64,000 bases of DNA from CAYVHU01 sp964451415 (GTDB taxonomy: Bacteria > Pseudomonadota > Alphaproteobacteria > Rhodospirillales > Magnetovibrionaceae), in the NCBI GenBank assembly GCA_964451415.1, contig CAYVHU010000003.1, positions 156,708-220,707 on the forward strand, given 5' to 3'. Below are positions 43,473 through 52,546 of the stretch, in pieces. Positions within the stretch are counted from its first letter, which is position 1. Every line of letters begins with the position of its first letter. The position numbers and the translations under genes were made by a program. The notes below the pieces were generated by a model, which ran no database searches, was not told where the DNA came from, and saw nothing but the letters and a program-made list of their open reading frames with translations.

Positions 43473-44219
43473 ATGTCATCCGTCAAACCCGCCATTCAGC
43501 TTATTGACGTGAACAAATGGTACGGTGAGTTTCATGTCCTGAAGGACATCAACTTGAGGGTCAACGTAGGCGAACGCATTGTCATTTGCGGCCCGTCCGG
43601 CTCTGGCAAGTCGACCATGATCCGCTGTATCAATCGCCTTGAGGAACATCAAAAAGGGCAAATCATCGTTGGTGATATCGAGCTGACCGAAGACTTGAAG
43701 CGCATTGACGAGGTGCGCCGCGAAGTCGGGATGTGTTTTCAGCACTTTAACTTGTTTCCTCATTTGACGGTTCTGGAGAACTGCACCTTAGCCCCGATCT
43801 GGGTGCGCAAAATGTCCAAGGCCAAAGCCATCGAGGACGCTATGCATTACCTGGAGCGGGTGAAAATTCCCGAACAGGCCGATAAGTTCCCCGGCCAGTT
43901 GTCGGGCGGCCAGCAACAGCGCGTCGCCATCGCGCGTTCTTTGTGCATGAACCCCAAGGTGATGTTGTTCGACGAGCCGACGTCGGCCCTGGACCCGGAA
44001 ATGATCAAGGAGGTCCTGGACGTGATGGTGGAACTGGCCGAAGAGGGTATGACCATGTTGTGTGTGACCCATGAAATGGGCTTTGCCAAAATGGTCGCCG
44101 ATCGGGTGATTTTTATGGATATGGGACAGATTGTCGAAGAAAATAAGCCGGATGAATTTTTCAACAATCCGCAAAACGACAGAACGAAGTTGTTCTTAAG
44201 CCAGATTTTGAATCATTGA
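43473..44219 (+). CDS. aapP: Aap amino-acid ABC transporter ATPase AapP
   Basis: A 248-residue ATPase of the polar amino-acid class. Walker [12 protein letters not shown]-loop [12 protein letters not shown], signature [15 protein letters not shown], Walker [15 protein letters not shown] and H-loop THEMGFAK are all intact. Last of aapJQMP. A small hypothetical gene begins 19 nt after its stop. Confidence 0.96.
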   Translation: MSSVKPAIQLIDVNKWYGEFHVLKDINLRVNVGERIVICGPSGSGKSTMIRCINRLEEHQKGQIIVGDIELTEDLKRIDEVRREVGMCFQHFNLFPHLTVLENCTLAPIWVRKMSKAKAIEDAMHYLERVKIPEQADKFPGQLSGGQQQRVAIARSLCMNPKVMLFDEPTSALDPEMIKEVLDVMVELAEEGMTMLCVTHEMGFAKMVADRVIFMDMGQIVEENKPDEFFNNPQNDRTKLFLSQILNH

Positions 44220-44238
44220 GTCACAGGGGGCGCGACAA

Positions 44239-44517
44239 ATGAGTCCGGTTGTCAGCAAAAGTCTGCGTGAAAGAGCGGAACAAACAACGCAAAAAATTCA
44301 GAAAATTCTGAATCTATCAAGCGTGCCGCACGAACAGGAAATCGCCCAGGCTATTGAGGCGGCCATTATCGAAGCGTTGCTGCAAGAACGCGAACGCTGC
44401 GCGGCGGTCGCCTACGATCATGTTTGTGAAGAAGACCGCGATCAAGCGCATAAGGTCGCCGAGCAAATCCGTCGCGTGCGCAACGCCCTTGCGGCCAATC
44501 TGTCCAGCTTGCGCTGA
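44239..44517 (+). CDS. Small helical protein of unknown function
   Basis: A 92-residue, charged, probably all-helical protein (Gln/Glu/Arg-rich, with ERCAAVAYDHVC in the middle). No domain was recognised. GGGGGC precedes the ATG and the gene follows aapP by 19 nt, so it is probably expressed with the transporter. It contains three cysteines, two of them (Cys54 and Cys62 region) close together. It may be a transporter accessory, but this is only positional. Confidence 0.6.
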   Translation: MSPVVSKSLRERAEQTTQKIQKILNLSSVPHEQEIAQAIEAAIIEALLQERERCAAVAYDHVCEEDRDQAHKVAEQIRRVRNALAANLSSLR

Positions 44518-44692
44518 GTTTAACGGCCTGTGCTGCGACACAAGTTTTTCTTGAGTTTTCTTTTTTTGGCACCACCTAAACGTCATACTCTTCATGCGTT
44601 TGGGTGGCTTTGAGTTTGCGACTCTAGTTTTCGTACCTCGCGTCCGATCCATGAAGAGTGCGTTAGGCACTCCGGTCGATGGGAACGGACGT

Positions 44693-45826
44693 ATGGGCGA
44701 TTTGAAGAAATGTGCAGAGGTCAGCAACCTTTTGGCTCTTGCGCGGGACCGTTCGGATGCGGGCCGCCGTGAGCTAGCGACCTTGATCGGGGAGTTGTTT
44801 TCCGATGATGGCACGTCTTTTTCCGACAAAGAACGCGCCTTAATCCTGCAAATCCTTGAAAAAACCATTCAGGATATCGAGCACACCGTGCGCGCCCTGA
44901 TCAGTTCGCGTTTGTCGCAACGTGATGATGTCCCGGAAAGTCTTCTTCTTTTTTTGGCCAACGACAACGACGACGTCGCTTTTCCCATCTTGAAGGAAAG
45001 TGGTGTGTTGAAGGATGAAGTTCTGATTGAAATCATCAGAACCCGTTCACAGGAACATCAAATCGCCATCTCGTTACGCAGCGGGATTCCCGCGGATGTT
45101 TCCCAGGCGTTGGTCGAGACCGGCAACGAAAGGGTTATCGTGTCGTTGTTGAAAAACGACAACGCTTCCATTTCCCAGGCAACATTTGAATATCTGGCCG
45201 AAGAATCCAAGCGCATGGACACGTTTCAAGATCCATTGTTGCGACGCAAGGACCTTCCTCCGGTGATCGCGCAGCGGATGTTTATGTGGGTGTCGGCGGC
45301 TCTGCGCCGGGTGATCGCCGAGAATTTCGATGTGTCCGACGACATGATCGATATGGTTCTCGAACAAACGGCCATGGAACTGTATTCGTCCGCAGTCGTG
45401 GAAAGCAAGTTCGATGACAAGGCCAAGAAACTGGCCGAGGCGTTGATCAAGGAAGGTTCCGTTGACAGTAATTTTCTGCTCAAGGTTTTGACGTGCGGCG
45501 AGGTCCAGCTGTTTGTCACCTTGTTGTCGAAGATTTCAGGTGTGCGCCGGGGGCTGGTGCTCAAACTTTCCATAGAGCCCCAGGGCGAGGGCTTGGCGGT
45601 TATCATCAAAGCCTTGGGTCTCGATAAGACGGTTTATGCATCGTTGTTCGGTTTGTTGAAGCGCACGCAGATGGAAAGCGAGGAAAGCTTTAAAACGCAC
45701 ATTCGCACGGCCCTGAAGTTTTACGATAGTTTTTCCGTCAAAACCGCCAAACATGTGATGAGGCGTTGGCGCTTGAACGAGGATTATCTCTCGGCCCTGC
45801 GCACCTTGGAACCGGAGAAAGTCTGA
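44693..45826 (+). CDS. DUF2336 protein
   Basis: A 377-residue alpha-helical repeat protein of the DUF2336 family, frequent in alphaproteobacteria and of unknown function. The HEAT-like pattern shows in LLFLANDNDDVAFPILKESG and SLRSGIPADVSQALVETGNE. I choose the ATG at 44693, with GGAACGGAC upstream; ATG 44651 and an in-frame 44594 start are alternatives. It ends one base before the histidine kinase start, so the pair is translationally coupled and may form a signalling unit. Confidence 0.78.
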   Translation: MGDLKKCAEVSNLLALARDRSDAGRRELATLIGELFSDDGTSFSDKERALILQILEKTIQDIEHTVRALISSRLSQRDDVPESLLLFLANDNDDVAFPILKESGVLKDEVLIEIIRTRSQEHQIAISLRSGIPADVSQALVETGNERVIVSLLKNDNASISQATFEYLAEESKRMDTFQDPLLRRKDLPPVIAQRMFMWVSAALRRVIAENFDVSDDMIDMVLEQTAMELYSSAVVESKFDDKAKKLAEALIKEGSVDSNFLLKVLTCGEVQLFVTLLSKISGVRRGLVLKLSIEPQGEGLAVIIKALGLDKTVYASLFGLLKRTQMESEESFKTHIRTALKFYDSFSVKTAKHVMRRWRLNEDYLSALRTLEPEKV

Positions 45827-45827
45827 C

Positions 45828-47447
45828 ATGAACGCGCGTGAATTGCCCGGAGCAAGCAACGCAACATCCGGTGAGGCCTATCTGGTTTTGCAGCAGCATT
45901 TCGACGACATCGCACGGCTGGTTTCGGACTTCATCTGGGAACTCGATGGCGATCTTATATTGCGCAGCATTTCGCCGCGTCTGCATGAGGTCACGGGCTA
46001 TCTTCCCCATGAGTGGGTGGGGCATCGCCTTGAGGATTTCGGGGCTTTTGTCGATGAAGAGGGTTGCGAAGAAACGATCGACTGGCATAAGCCGTTTCGT
46101 GAAAAGTGGTATCGTGTAGAGAGCCGAGACGGCGTGTTCTGTACGTTTTTGTTAAGTGGTATTCCATACTATCATATTGCGACGGGACAGTTCCAGGGCG
46201 TGCATGGCGTTGCGCGCGACGTCACGGATATTCTGAGCGTCGAAGAGAAACTGCGCCATAGCAAGGAAGTCGCGGAAAAGTCCAATCATGCAAAGTCCGA
46301 TTTTCTGGCTTCCATGAGCCATGAATTGCGCACGCCTCTGAACGGGATTTTGGGCTTTGCGCAGCTGTTGCAACTCAATCCCGGCCGCGAACCTTTATCG
46401 GATGCGCAACAAGGGTATGCGCAGAATATTATGAACAGCGGGCGGCACCTTCTCGATCTGATCGATCAGGTTCTGGAATTGTCCAAAATCGAGGCGGGCA
46501 GGTATGATGTGACCATCGCCGATGTTCCCCTGGCGGCATTGATGGACGAATGTCTGGTGCTGGTGCAACCGATGGCCGATAAAAACGGTGTTCTGGTGCA
46601 AAACCTGATCGCGTCAGAGGACGTCATTGCGGTGCGTGCAGACGTAACGCGCCTGAAGCAGGTCGTGTTGAATCTTTTGTCCAATGCCGTGAAGTACAAC
46701 CGGCCCGATGGCGCGGTTACTGTGACGTCTTTGCTGGGGGACGGCATTGTCAAGATCGACATCGCCGATACCGGGATCGGCATTGCGCATACGGATCAGG
46801 AAAAATTGTTCATGCCCTTCGAGCGCCTGGGCCATGAGGGGTCGAACATCGAAGGGACGGGCATCGGTCTGACCATCACGCGCGAGTTGTTGCATCTTAT
46901 GGACGGTGACATCGCCTTTGACAGCACGGTTGGGGAAGGAAGCGTCTTTTCAATCACCTTGCCGCTGGCCGAAGGCGTTGCGACGCATGCCCCGTTACCC
47001 GACATTGCGCCCGCGCCCGCGAAACTGGACGCCATGACGGACGAACGTACGGTTTTATATGTTGAGGACAACCCCGCGAACATGGCTTTGATGGAGCAGA
47101 TTATCGCCATGCTGGCCAACGTCAATATGATTTGCGCCCACAATGCCGAGATCGGAATTGCGATGGCCGAAGCCAAACGCCCCGATGTCATCCTTATGGA
47201 TATCAACCTGCCCGGTATGAACGGAATTGAGGCGTTGAAAGCCTTGTCACAAATCGAGGCGACCAAAGATATTCCGGTTTTGGCCATCAGCGCCGCCGCC
47301 ATGCCACATGAGGTCAAGGCCGGCCTTAAGGCTGGGTTTCAAGCCTATTTGACCAAGCCCCTGGATGTGACGTCACTGATCAAAACCTTGAACGCTCTGT
47401 TGAATGAAGACGATTCGCACACCGAAGAGCAGGCCCGGGCCGGTTAG
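45828..47447 (+). CDS. PAS-containing hybrid histidine kinase
   Basis: A cytoplasmic 539-residue kinase. PAS domain (about 28-145), HisKA with phospho-His in SHELRTPLNG (about 165), HATPase with N-box NLLSNAVKY, G1 DTGIGIA and G2 GTGIGLTI, then a receiver domain (about 405-520) with acceptor Asp in ILMDINLPGMNG and the KPLD lysine. No membrane segment, so it senses internally. Coupled to the DUF2336 gene. It overlaps the convergent methyltransferase by 4 nt. No output regulator is adjacent. Confidence 0.94.
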   Translation: MNARELPGASNATSGEAYLVLQQHFDDIARLVSDFIWELDGDLILRSISPRLHEVTGYLPHEWVGHRLEDFGAFVDEEGCEETIDWHKPFREKWYRVESRDGVFCTFLLSGIPYYHIATGQFQGVHGVARDVTDILSVEEKLRHSKEVAEKSNHAKSDFLASMSHELRTPLNGILGFAQLLQLNPGREPLSDAQQGYAQNIMNSGRHLLDLIDQVLELSKIEAGRYDVTIADVPLAALMDECLVLVQPMADKNGVLVQNLIASEDVIAVRADVTRLKQVVLNLLSNAVKYNRPDGAVTVTSLLGDGIVKIDIADTGIGIAHTDQEKLFMPFERLGHEGSNIEGTGIGLTITRELLHLMDGDIAFDSTVGEGSVFSITLPLAEGVATHAPLPDIAPAPAKLDAMTDERTVLYVEDNPANMALMEQIIAMLANVNMICAHNAEIGIAMAEAKRPDVILMDINLPGMNGIEALKALSQIEATKDIPVLAISAAAMPHEVKAGLKAGFQAYLTKPLDVTSLIKTLNALLNEDDSHTEEQARAG

Positions 47448-48031
47448 GATTTGACGGCGACGATCTGCACCACGGCGGCCTGGCCATGGTGTCCTGCGCC
47501 CTCGGACACGGTGCGTTCGATTTCCAGACCATGGTCGATTTTTAGACCGGCCAATTCGGACTTCAACGTTTCAAGGGTCATCATCAATTCCGCCGTGGGC
47601 GGGCCGCCGGTGCCGAATTCCAGCTGTTTGGGTGTGTAGGCCTCTAGCACGAACACGCCGCCTGGTTTCAGGCCTTGGACCGCGCGCGCGAACAGGTCCT
47701 TGCGCACCGGCGGGGGCACATGGCAGAAAATCGCCACCACCGCGTCCCAGCTTTGCGGCTCGATCTGGTATTGCGCCAGATCCTCGTTGACGGTGGTGAT
47801 GCTTACGTCCCGGCTTTGCGCCAGACGTTGCGCCTTGGCCAGACCGACGGTGGATGTGTCCACCCCTGTGACGTCATGGCCCAGGGTGGCCAGAAACACC
47901 GCGTTGCGGCCTTCACCCTCGGCGAGGCATAGGACCCGGCCTTGCGGGATGCGCGCGGCAACGGATTTCAAGAAGTCGTTGGGCTCGACACCGAACACAT
48001 AATCTTCGCTTGCATAGCGTTCATCCCACAT
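47444..48031 (-). CDS. SAM-dependent methyltransferase (TehB/class I type)
   Basis: A 195-residue class I methyltransferase starting at the ATG at 48031, with AAGGAG upstream. N-terminal MWDERYASEDYVFG, SAM motif LCLAEGEGRNAVFLATLGHDVTGVD and post-motif AVVAIFCHVPPPVRKDLF are characteristic of the small TehB-like/thiol-class group. Downstream of sseA by 19 nt, thus likely in a cysK-sseA sulfur-metabolism unit. Substrate is unknown. Confidence 0.82.
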   Translation of the reverse strand: MWDERYASEDYVFGVEPNDFLKSVAARIPQGRVLCLAEGEGRNAVFLATLGHDVTGVDTSTVGLAKAQRLAQSRDVSITTVNEDLAQYQIEPQSWDAVVAIFCHVPPPVRKDLFARAVQGLKPGGVFVLEAYTPKQLEFGTGGPPTAELMMTLETLKSELAGLKIDHGLEIERTVSEGAGHHGQAAVVQIVAVKS

Positions 48032-48050
48032 GGTCTTGCTCCTTTTTGGG

Positions 48051-48908
48051 TTAAGTGGCGATGGGGACATCCGCACTTTCGCCCCATTCGGCCCAGGATC
48101 CGTCATAGATGGCGGCGTCTTCCTTGCCCAGAATGTGCATGGCGAAGGCCACCACGCAGGCGGTGACGCCGGAGCCGCAGGTGATGATGGCGGGTTTGGC
48201 CATATCCACGCCACGGTCTTTGAAGATGGTGGCGATGGCGTTTGCGTCTTCGAAGGTGAAGTCCTTCGCGGGCGGTGTAATCAGCGTGAACGGCACGTTG
48301 AGTGATTTTGGAATATGGCCCACACGTTCTGTTTTGTGTGGTTCGTGGTCAACACCTGTGAAACGGCCTTCGCTGCGTGCATCAACAACCAAGGATTCAC
48401 CGTTTTCAATATTGGCCAGCATGTCGGCCTTGGTCTTGACCAGGGCGGGATCGAACGCGGCGGTGAACGTCGCAGGCGTGATTTTGGGCTCTTCGTGTTC
48501 CAGAGGGCGGCGTTCCTTGCCCCAGCGCACCATGCCACCGTTGAGAATGGCTGCGTTTTTGTAGCCGAAGGTGCGCAGCATCCACCAAACGCGACATGCC
48601 GCCATGTAACCGCCATTGGCGTCGTAGACGACGATTTTATGGTTGTTGCCGATGCCGAAATCGCTCATGATTTTGGCGAAGACGTCTGCGCTTGGCAACA
48701 TGTGCGGCAAGTCCGTGGCGGTATCTGCGATTTTGTCGATGTCGAAGTGAACGGCGCCCTGAATATGGCGGTACGTCCATTCTTCATAAGCGTCGCGTTC
48801 CGCGTGTGGCAAGTGGTAGGTTGCGTCGATGATGCGCACTTCGGGATCGTCCAGATGGGCCTGAAGCCATTCGCCGCTCACCAGTGCTTCGCGATGCGTG
48901 TAAGGCAT
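48051..48908 (-). CDS. sseA: 3-mercaptopyruvate/thiosulfate sulfurtransferase
   Basis: A 285-residue two-domain rhodanese. N-terminal inactive domain (about 8-135) and C-terminal catalytic domain (about 160-280) with Cys in CGSGVTACVVA; the loop CGSGVTA is that of mercaptopyruvate sulfurtransferases. VDARSEGRF and HIPKSLNVPF are also typical. Downstream of a cysteine synthase on the same strand, pointing to cysteine-derived sulfur handling. Confidence 0.92.
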   Translation of the reverse strand: MPYTHREALVSGEWLQAHLDDPEVRIIDATYHLPHAERDAYEEWTYRHIQGAVHFDIDKIADTATDLPHMLPSADVFAKIMSDFGIGNNHKIVVYDANGGYMAACRVWWMLRTFGYKNAAILNGGMVRWGKERRPLEHEEPKITPATFTAAFDPALVKTKADMLANIENGESLVVDARSEGRFTGVDHEPHKTERVGHIPKSLNVPFTLITPPAKDFTFEDANAIATIFKDRGVDMAKPAIITCGSGVTACVVAFAMHILGKEDAAIYDGSWAEWGESADVPIAT

Positions 48909-48997
48909 AAGTTTATCTCACCGTTAGTTTGTGGCAAATCCCAAAGGGTCACTTGATGTTATATTCGAAAAATCTAAATTACCAATCCAAAAAAAGC

Positions 48998-49996
48998 TCA
49001 AAGCCAATCCGGGCAAGGCAGGTCTTTGGATTTGAGGAATTCGCGATTGAACAGTTTGCTTTGATAGCGTGATGCAGAATCACACAGCATTGTGACGATG
49101 GTGTGGCCCGGTCCCATGTTTGTCGCCAGGCGGATCGCGCCTGCGATATTGATGCCGCTGGAGCCCCCCAGGCACAGGCCTTCGTGTTTGATCAGGTCGA
49201 AGAGAATGGGGAGCGCCTCGGCGTCGGGAATTTGAAAGGCCTCATCCATGGGGGCGCCTTCTAAGTTTTTGGTGATGCGGCCTTGACCGATTCCTTCGGT
49301 GATCGAGCTTCCCTCGGATTTCAGGTCTCCGGTAGTGTAAAAGCTGTAAAGGGCAGCACCCATGGGGTCTGCCAGGGCGATCACGATATCCTTGTTTTTG
49401 GCTTTCAAGCCCAGTCCCACGCCCGCGATGGTGCCCCCGGTTCCGGCGGCGCAGATGAAGCCGTCGATCTTGCCGTCGGTCTGCGCCCAGATTTCCGGGG
49501 CCGTCGTTTCGATGTGCGCATCGCGGTTGGCGGTATTGTCGAACTGGTTGGCCCATAAGACGCCGTGCGGTTCCGTTTCGGCCAGTTCCTGGGCCTTGCG
49601 CTGTGAGACGTGGATATAATTGTCGGGGTCGCGGTAAGGAACCGCGGGAACTTCGATCAATTCCGCTCCGCACAGGCGCAGGGCGTCCTTTTTTTCCTGA
49701 CTCTGGGTTTCGGGGATGACGATAACGCTGCGGTAGCCCAGTGAATTTCCCACCAGGGTCAGTCCGATCCCGGTATTGCCCGCAGTTCCTTCGACGATCA
49801 CGCCACCGGGCTTGAGTTGCCCCTTTTTTTCGGCGTCGCGTACGATGGAAAGTGCCGCGCGGTCCTTGACCGAACCGCCGGGGTTGAGGAATTCACACTT
49901 GCCGAGAATTTCGCATCCCGTCGCTTCCGACGCGGCGTTCAGGCGGATCAGAACCGTGTTGCCGATGGCCTCGACAAAGTTTGCGCGGACATCCAT
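48998..49996 (-). CDS. cysK: Cysteine synthase (O-acetylserine sulfhydrylase family)
   Basis: PLP enzyme of 332 residues making cysteine from O-acetylserine and sulfide. PLP lysine in NPGGSVKDRAA (about residue 44). The substrate loop reads GTAGNTGIGL instead of the more common TSGNTG, and the phosphate loop CAAGTGGTIAG is intact. Ends 89 nt before the sulfurtransferase. The CBS-like reverse activity cannot be excluded from sequence alone. Confidence 0.88.
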   Translation of the reverse strand: MDVRANFVEAIGNTVLIRLNAASEATGCEILGKCEFLNPGGSVKDRAALSIVRDAEKKGQLKPGGVIVEGTAGNTGIGLTLVGNSLGYRSVIVIPETQSQEKKDALRLCGAELIEVPAVPYRDPDNYIHVSQRKAQELAETEPHGVLWANQFDNTANRDAHIETTAPEIWAQTDGKIDGFICAAGTGGTIAGVGLGLKAKNKDIVIALADPMGAALYSFYTTGDLKSEGSSITEGIGQGRITKNLEGAPMDEAFQIPDAEALPILFDLIKHEGLCLGGSSGINIAGAIRLATNMGPGHTIVTMLCDSASRYQSKLFNREFLKSKDLPCPDWL

Positions 49997-50081
49997 TTTA
50001 TCAATCCCATATGTAAATTGAAAATTTGTACGGCAGGGTAAGCGTGAGCGTCCTTGTGATCAAGGTCCCTGAGTTTAATAT

Positions 50082-50747
50082 CTATGACCATTCCTTTTTA
50101 ATCTCGTCATGGTTCAGTTTGAACCACTGCACGGCGATCAGGCTCAAGGCGTTGTCGAAGCGGCCTTCATCCAGCCAGCGCAGGGCGGTTTCGCTGGGAA
50201 CGCAAATAACGCGGATATCTTCGCCTTCGTGTTCCAAGCCGTGTATGCCGCGTGCATTTGACGCGTCGATGCGTGCACAATAGACAAAAACACTTTCCGA
50301 CGTGCCGCCGGGGCTGGACAGGTAGTGGCAGATGGGGACCATATCCAAGGTGTGCAGGTTGGCTTCTTCCAGGCATTCGCGTTTGACGACGTTTTCGGGT
50401 GTTTCGCCTTCGTCGATGATGCCGGCCACACATTCCAATGTCCACGGCGAGTGTTCATTTTTATCGAACCATGGCGAATTGAATGCGGCGTAGGCGCCGG
50501 GGCGGAATTGTTCGATGAAGACCAGGTGTTCCAAATCGGGGTCGTAAAGCAAAGCGGCTGCGGCGTGTCCGCGTTCGAAAATTTCACGCTTTACCGGCAT
50601 GCTCCAGCCGCCTTCGTGCTTGCGGTGCCTCAAGGTGTAGCGGTCGATCTTGAAATAGCCGTCATGGAGGCGAACTTTTTCGATGACTTCCACATCGTCG
50701 GTGGTAAACGTTTGTGAGGCTAGGTGCTTTGATTGATCGTCTGACAT
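50082..50747 (-). CDS. Nudix hydrolase, ADP-ribose pyrophosphatase type
   Basis: A 221-residue NUDIX enzyme probably hydrolysing ADP-ribose. The Nudix box GIIDEGETPENVVKRECLEE has the expected G-x5-E-x7-RE-x2-EE spacing. An upstream beta domain holds FIEQFRPGAYAA, as in NudF. The protein is alone on its strand, divergent from the hydrolase-OsmC fusion. Confidence 0.85.
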   Translation of the reverse strand: MSDDQSKHLASQTFTTDDVEVIEKVRLHDGYFKIDRYTLRHRKHEGGWSMPVKREIFERGHAAAALLYDPDLEHLVFIEQFRPGAYAAFNSPWFDKNEHSPWTLECVAGIIDEGETPENVVKRECLEEANLHTLDMVPICHYLSSPGGTSESVFVYCARIDASNARGIHGLEHEGEDIRVICVPSETALRWLDEGRFDNALSLIAVQWFKLNHDEIKKEWS

Positions 50748-50815
50748 GAGTCTGGACCCTGGGAACGAAAAGATCAGTAGAGCGCATTTTGTTCACAGGT
50801 TAAACGGGGATCTCC

Positions 50816-52036
50816 ATGGCGTACAAAACTGAGAAAGTGACTTTTGTCGGCGGAACGGGGGAAAAACTGGCCGCGCGCCTAGACCTTCCCGAAGGAACGC
50901 CGCGCGCCTATGCTTTGTTTGCGCACTGCTTTACCTGCACCAAGGACCTAAAAGGGGCGAGTCGGTTGGCCAACGCCCTGACCCAGCACGGCCTTGCGGT
51001 GCTGCGCTTCGATTTCACCGGACTGGGCAGTTCCGAAGGCGAATTTGCCAACACCAACTTTACCTCCAACATCGCCGACCTGGTGGCCGCCGCCGATTGG
51101 CTGCGTGAACACGCTCACGCGCCGCAAATCCTGATCGGCCATTCCTTAGGGGGGGCAGCGGTGCTGGCGGCGGCGCACGACGTGCCGGAGTGCAAGGCTG
51201 TGGCGACCATCGCCGCGCCTGCCGATCCGTCGCAAGTGACGCATCACTTTGGCCGGGCGATGGTGGACATCGAGGCCACGGGATCAGGCAAAATCAACGT
51301 CGGCGGTGGTTCGTTCACCATCACAAAGCAGTTCATCGAGGATGTAAATACGCAAAATCTGACTCGGGCGATCGGTGCGCTTGAACGGGCGTTGATCGTG
51401 TTTCATTCGCCTTACGACGAAACTGTGAACATCGAAAACGCGGAGCGGATTTTCATGGCCGCCAAGCATCCTAAAAGTTTCGTCAGCCTAGATGATGCCG
51501 ATCATTTGATGCACGGACCGCAGGATGCGGCCTATGTCGCCGGTGTCATTTCGGCCTGGGTGGAACGTTACCTCGACTCGCCCATGGAAGAGGAAGACCC
51601 GGCTTCTTCCGGCGTGGTCGAGGTCTGGGAAACGGGGCGGGGCAAGTTCCAGCAGCGTGTCTTGCTGGGCGGGCGGCACATGTTGATTGCGGATGAGCCG
51701 CAAAAATACGGTGGCCTGGGCAGCGGTCCGTCGCCCTATGAGTTGCTACTGGCCAGCCTCGGCGCATGTACATCCATGACTTTGCGTATGTATGCCGATC
51801 ACAAAAAGATCATCTTGGATAAGGTTTCCGTGCGCCTGACCCATGCCAAGGTCCATGCCGAAGACTTCGAGAGCCCCACAGGCAAGGTGGACGTGATCGA
51901 ACGCGAGATCAAAATGCAGGGGGATCTGGATGAAGCCACGCGCGCCCGCTTGCTGGAAATCGCCGACAAATGCCCTGTTCACCGTACCTTGCATACGCCG
52001 CTCAAGGTCTTGACCCGTGAAATGAAGGTCTCTTGA
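50816..52036 (+). CDS. Fused alpha/beta hydrolase and OsmC-like thiol peroxidase
   Basis: A 406-residue two-domain protein. Residues about 20-245 form an alpha/beta hydrolase with nucleophile elbow GHSLGGAA and a late Asp/His (ADHLMHG). Residues about 265-400 are OsmC-like with the paired cysteines in LGACTSMTLRMYAD and DKCPVHRTL. Fusions of this kind are known in several proteobacteria; physiological substrate not known. Confidence 0.9.
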   Translation: MAYKTEKVTFVGGTGEKLAARLDLPEGTPRAYALFAHCFTCTKDLKGASRLANALTQHGLAVLRFDFTGLGSSEGEFANTNFTSNIADLVAAADWLREHAHAPQILIGHSLGGAAVLAAAHDVPECKAVATIAAPADPSQVTHHFGRAMVDIEATGSGKINVGGGSFTITKQFIEDVNTQNLTRAIGALERALIVFHSPYDETVNIENAERIFMAAKHPKSFVSLDDADHLMHGPQDAAYVAGVISAWVERYLDSPMEEEDPASSGVVEVWETGRGKFQQRVLLGGRHMLIADEPQKYGGLGSGPSPYELLLASLGACTSMTLRMYADHKKIILDKVSVRLTHAKVHAEDFESPTGKVDVIEREIKMQGDLDEATRARLLEIADKCPVHRTLHTPLKVLTREMKVS

Positions 52037-52085
52037 AGATGCCGGGCGGTCTTGATGGTCGCTATCGACGAGCGCGTACCAATAC

Positions 52086-52544
52086 CTAAAAACCAGATAC
52101 AGCCACGATGATCACGATCAGGCCCAGAACCAGATTGGTGGTGACGATGCGGCGGATGATGGCCAGATTTTGACCTGCCACGGGCCATCGTTCCGTCGCC
52201 ACGGCGTTTTTAAAGGCGCGGTAGGGCTTGAAGAACAGATAGACGAACAGCGCCACCATGAGCCAGCCGATGCCGAGCATGACTTCGATGGACGGCCCTG
52301 CCGCCGGAAAACTGTCGAATCGCGTGTACACCAAGGCGTAGCCCGTCGTTGGCAGCACAATCACCGACATCCATACCCAGGCGAAGAAACGCGGCAGAAC
52401 CCGCGCCCAGATGGCGAGCCGTTGCGGTGGTTCTTCCGCCATCAAGGCGGGGCGCAACACCATGTGGGCGAAGAACATGCCGCCCACCCACACCACGCCC
52501 GCCAGGACGTGCAAGGCGTTCATGAGCAATAACAACGTGTTCAT
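52086..52544 (-). CDS. CopD-like small membrane protein
   Basis: A 152-residue inner-membrane protein with four predicted helices (LHVLAGVVWVGGMFFAHMVL first, then about 50-70, 80-100 and 130-150) and the His residues expected of the CopD/PF05425 fold. Start MNTLLLL at 52544 (ATG) lies 2 nt after the dadA stop. It may bind haem or copper; a role with DadA in electron transfer is possible but unsupported. Confidence 0.7.
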   Translation of the reverse strand: MNTLLLLMNALHVLAGVVWVGGMFFAHMVLRPALMAEEPPQRLAIWARVLPRFFAWVWMSVIVLPTTGYALVYTRFDSFPAAGPSIEVMLGIGWLMVALFVYLFFKPYRAFKNAVATERWPVAGQNLAIIRRIVTTNLVLGLIVIIVAVSGF

Positions 52545-52546
52545 CT

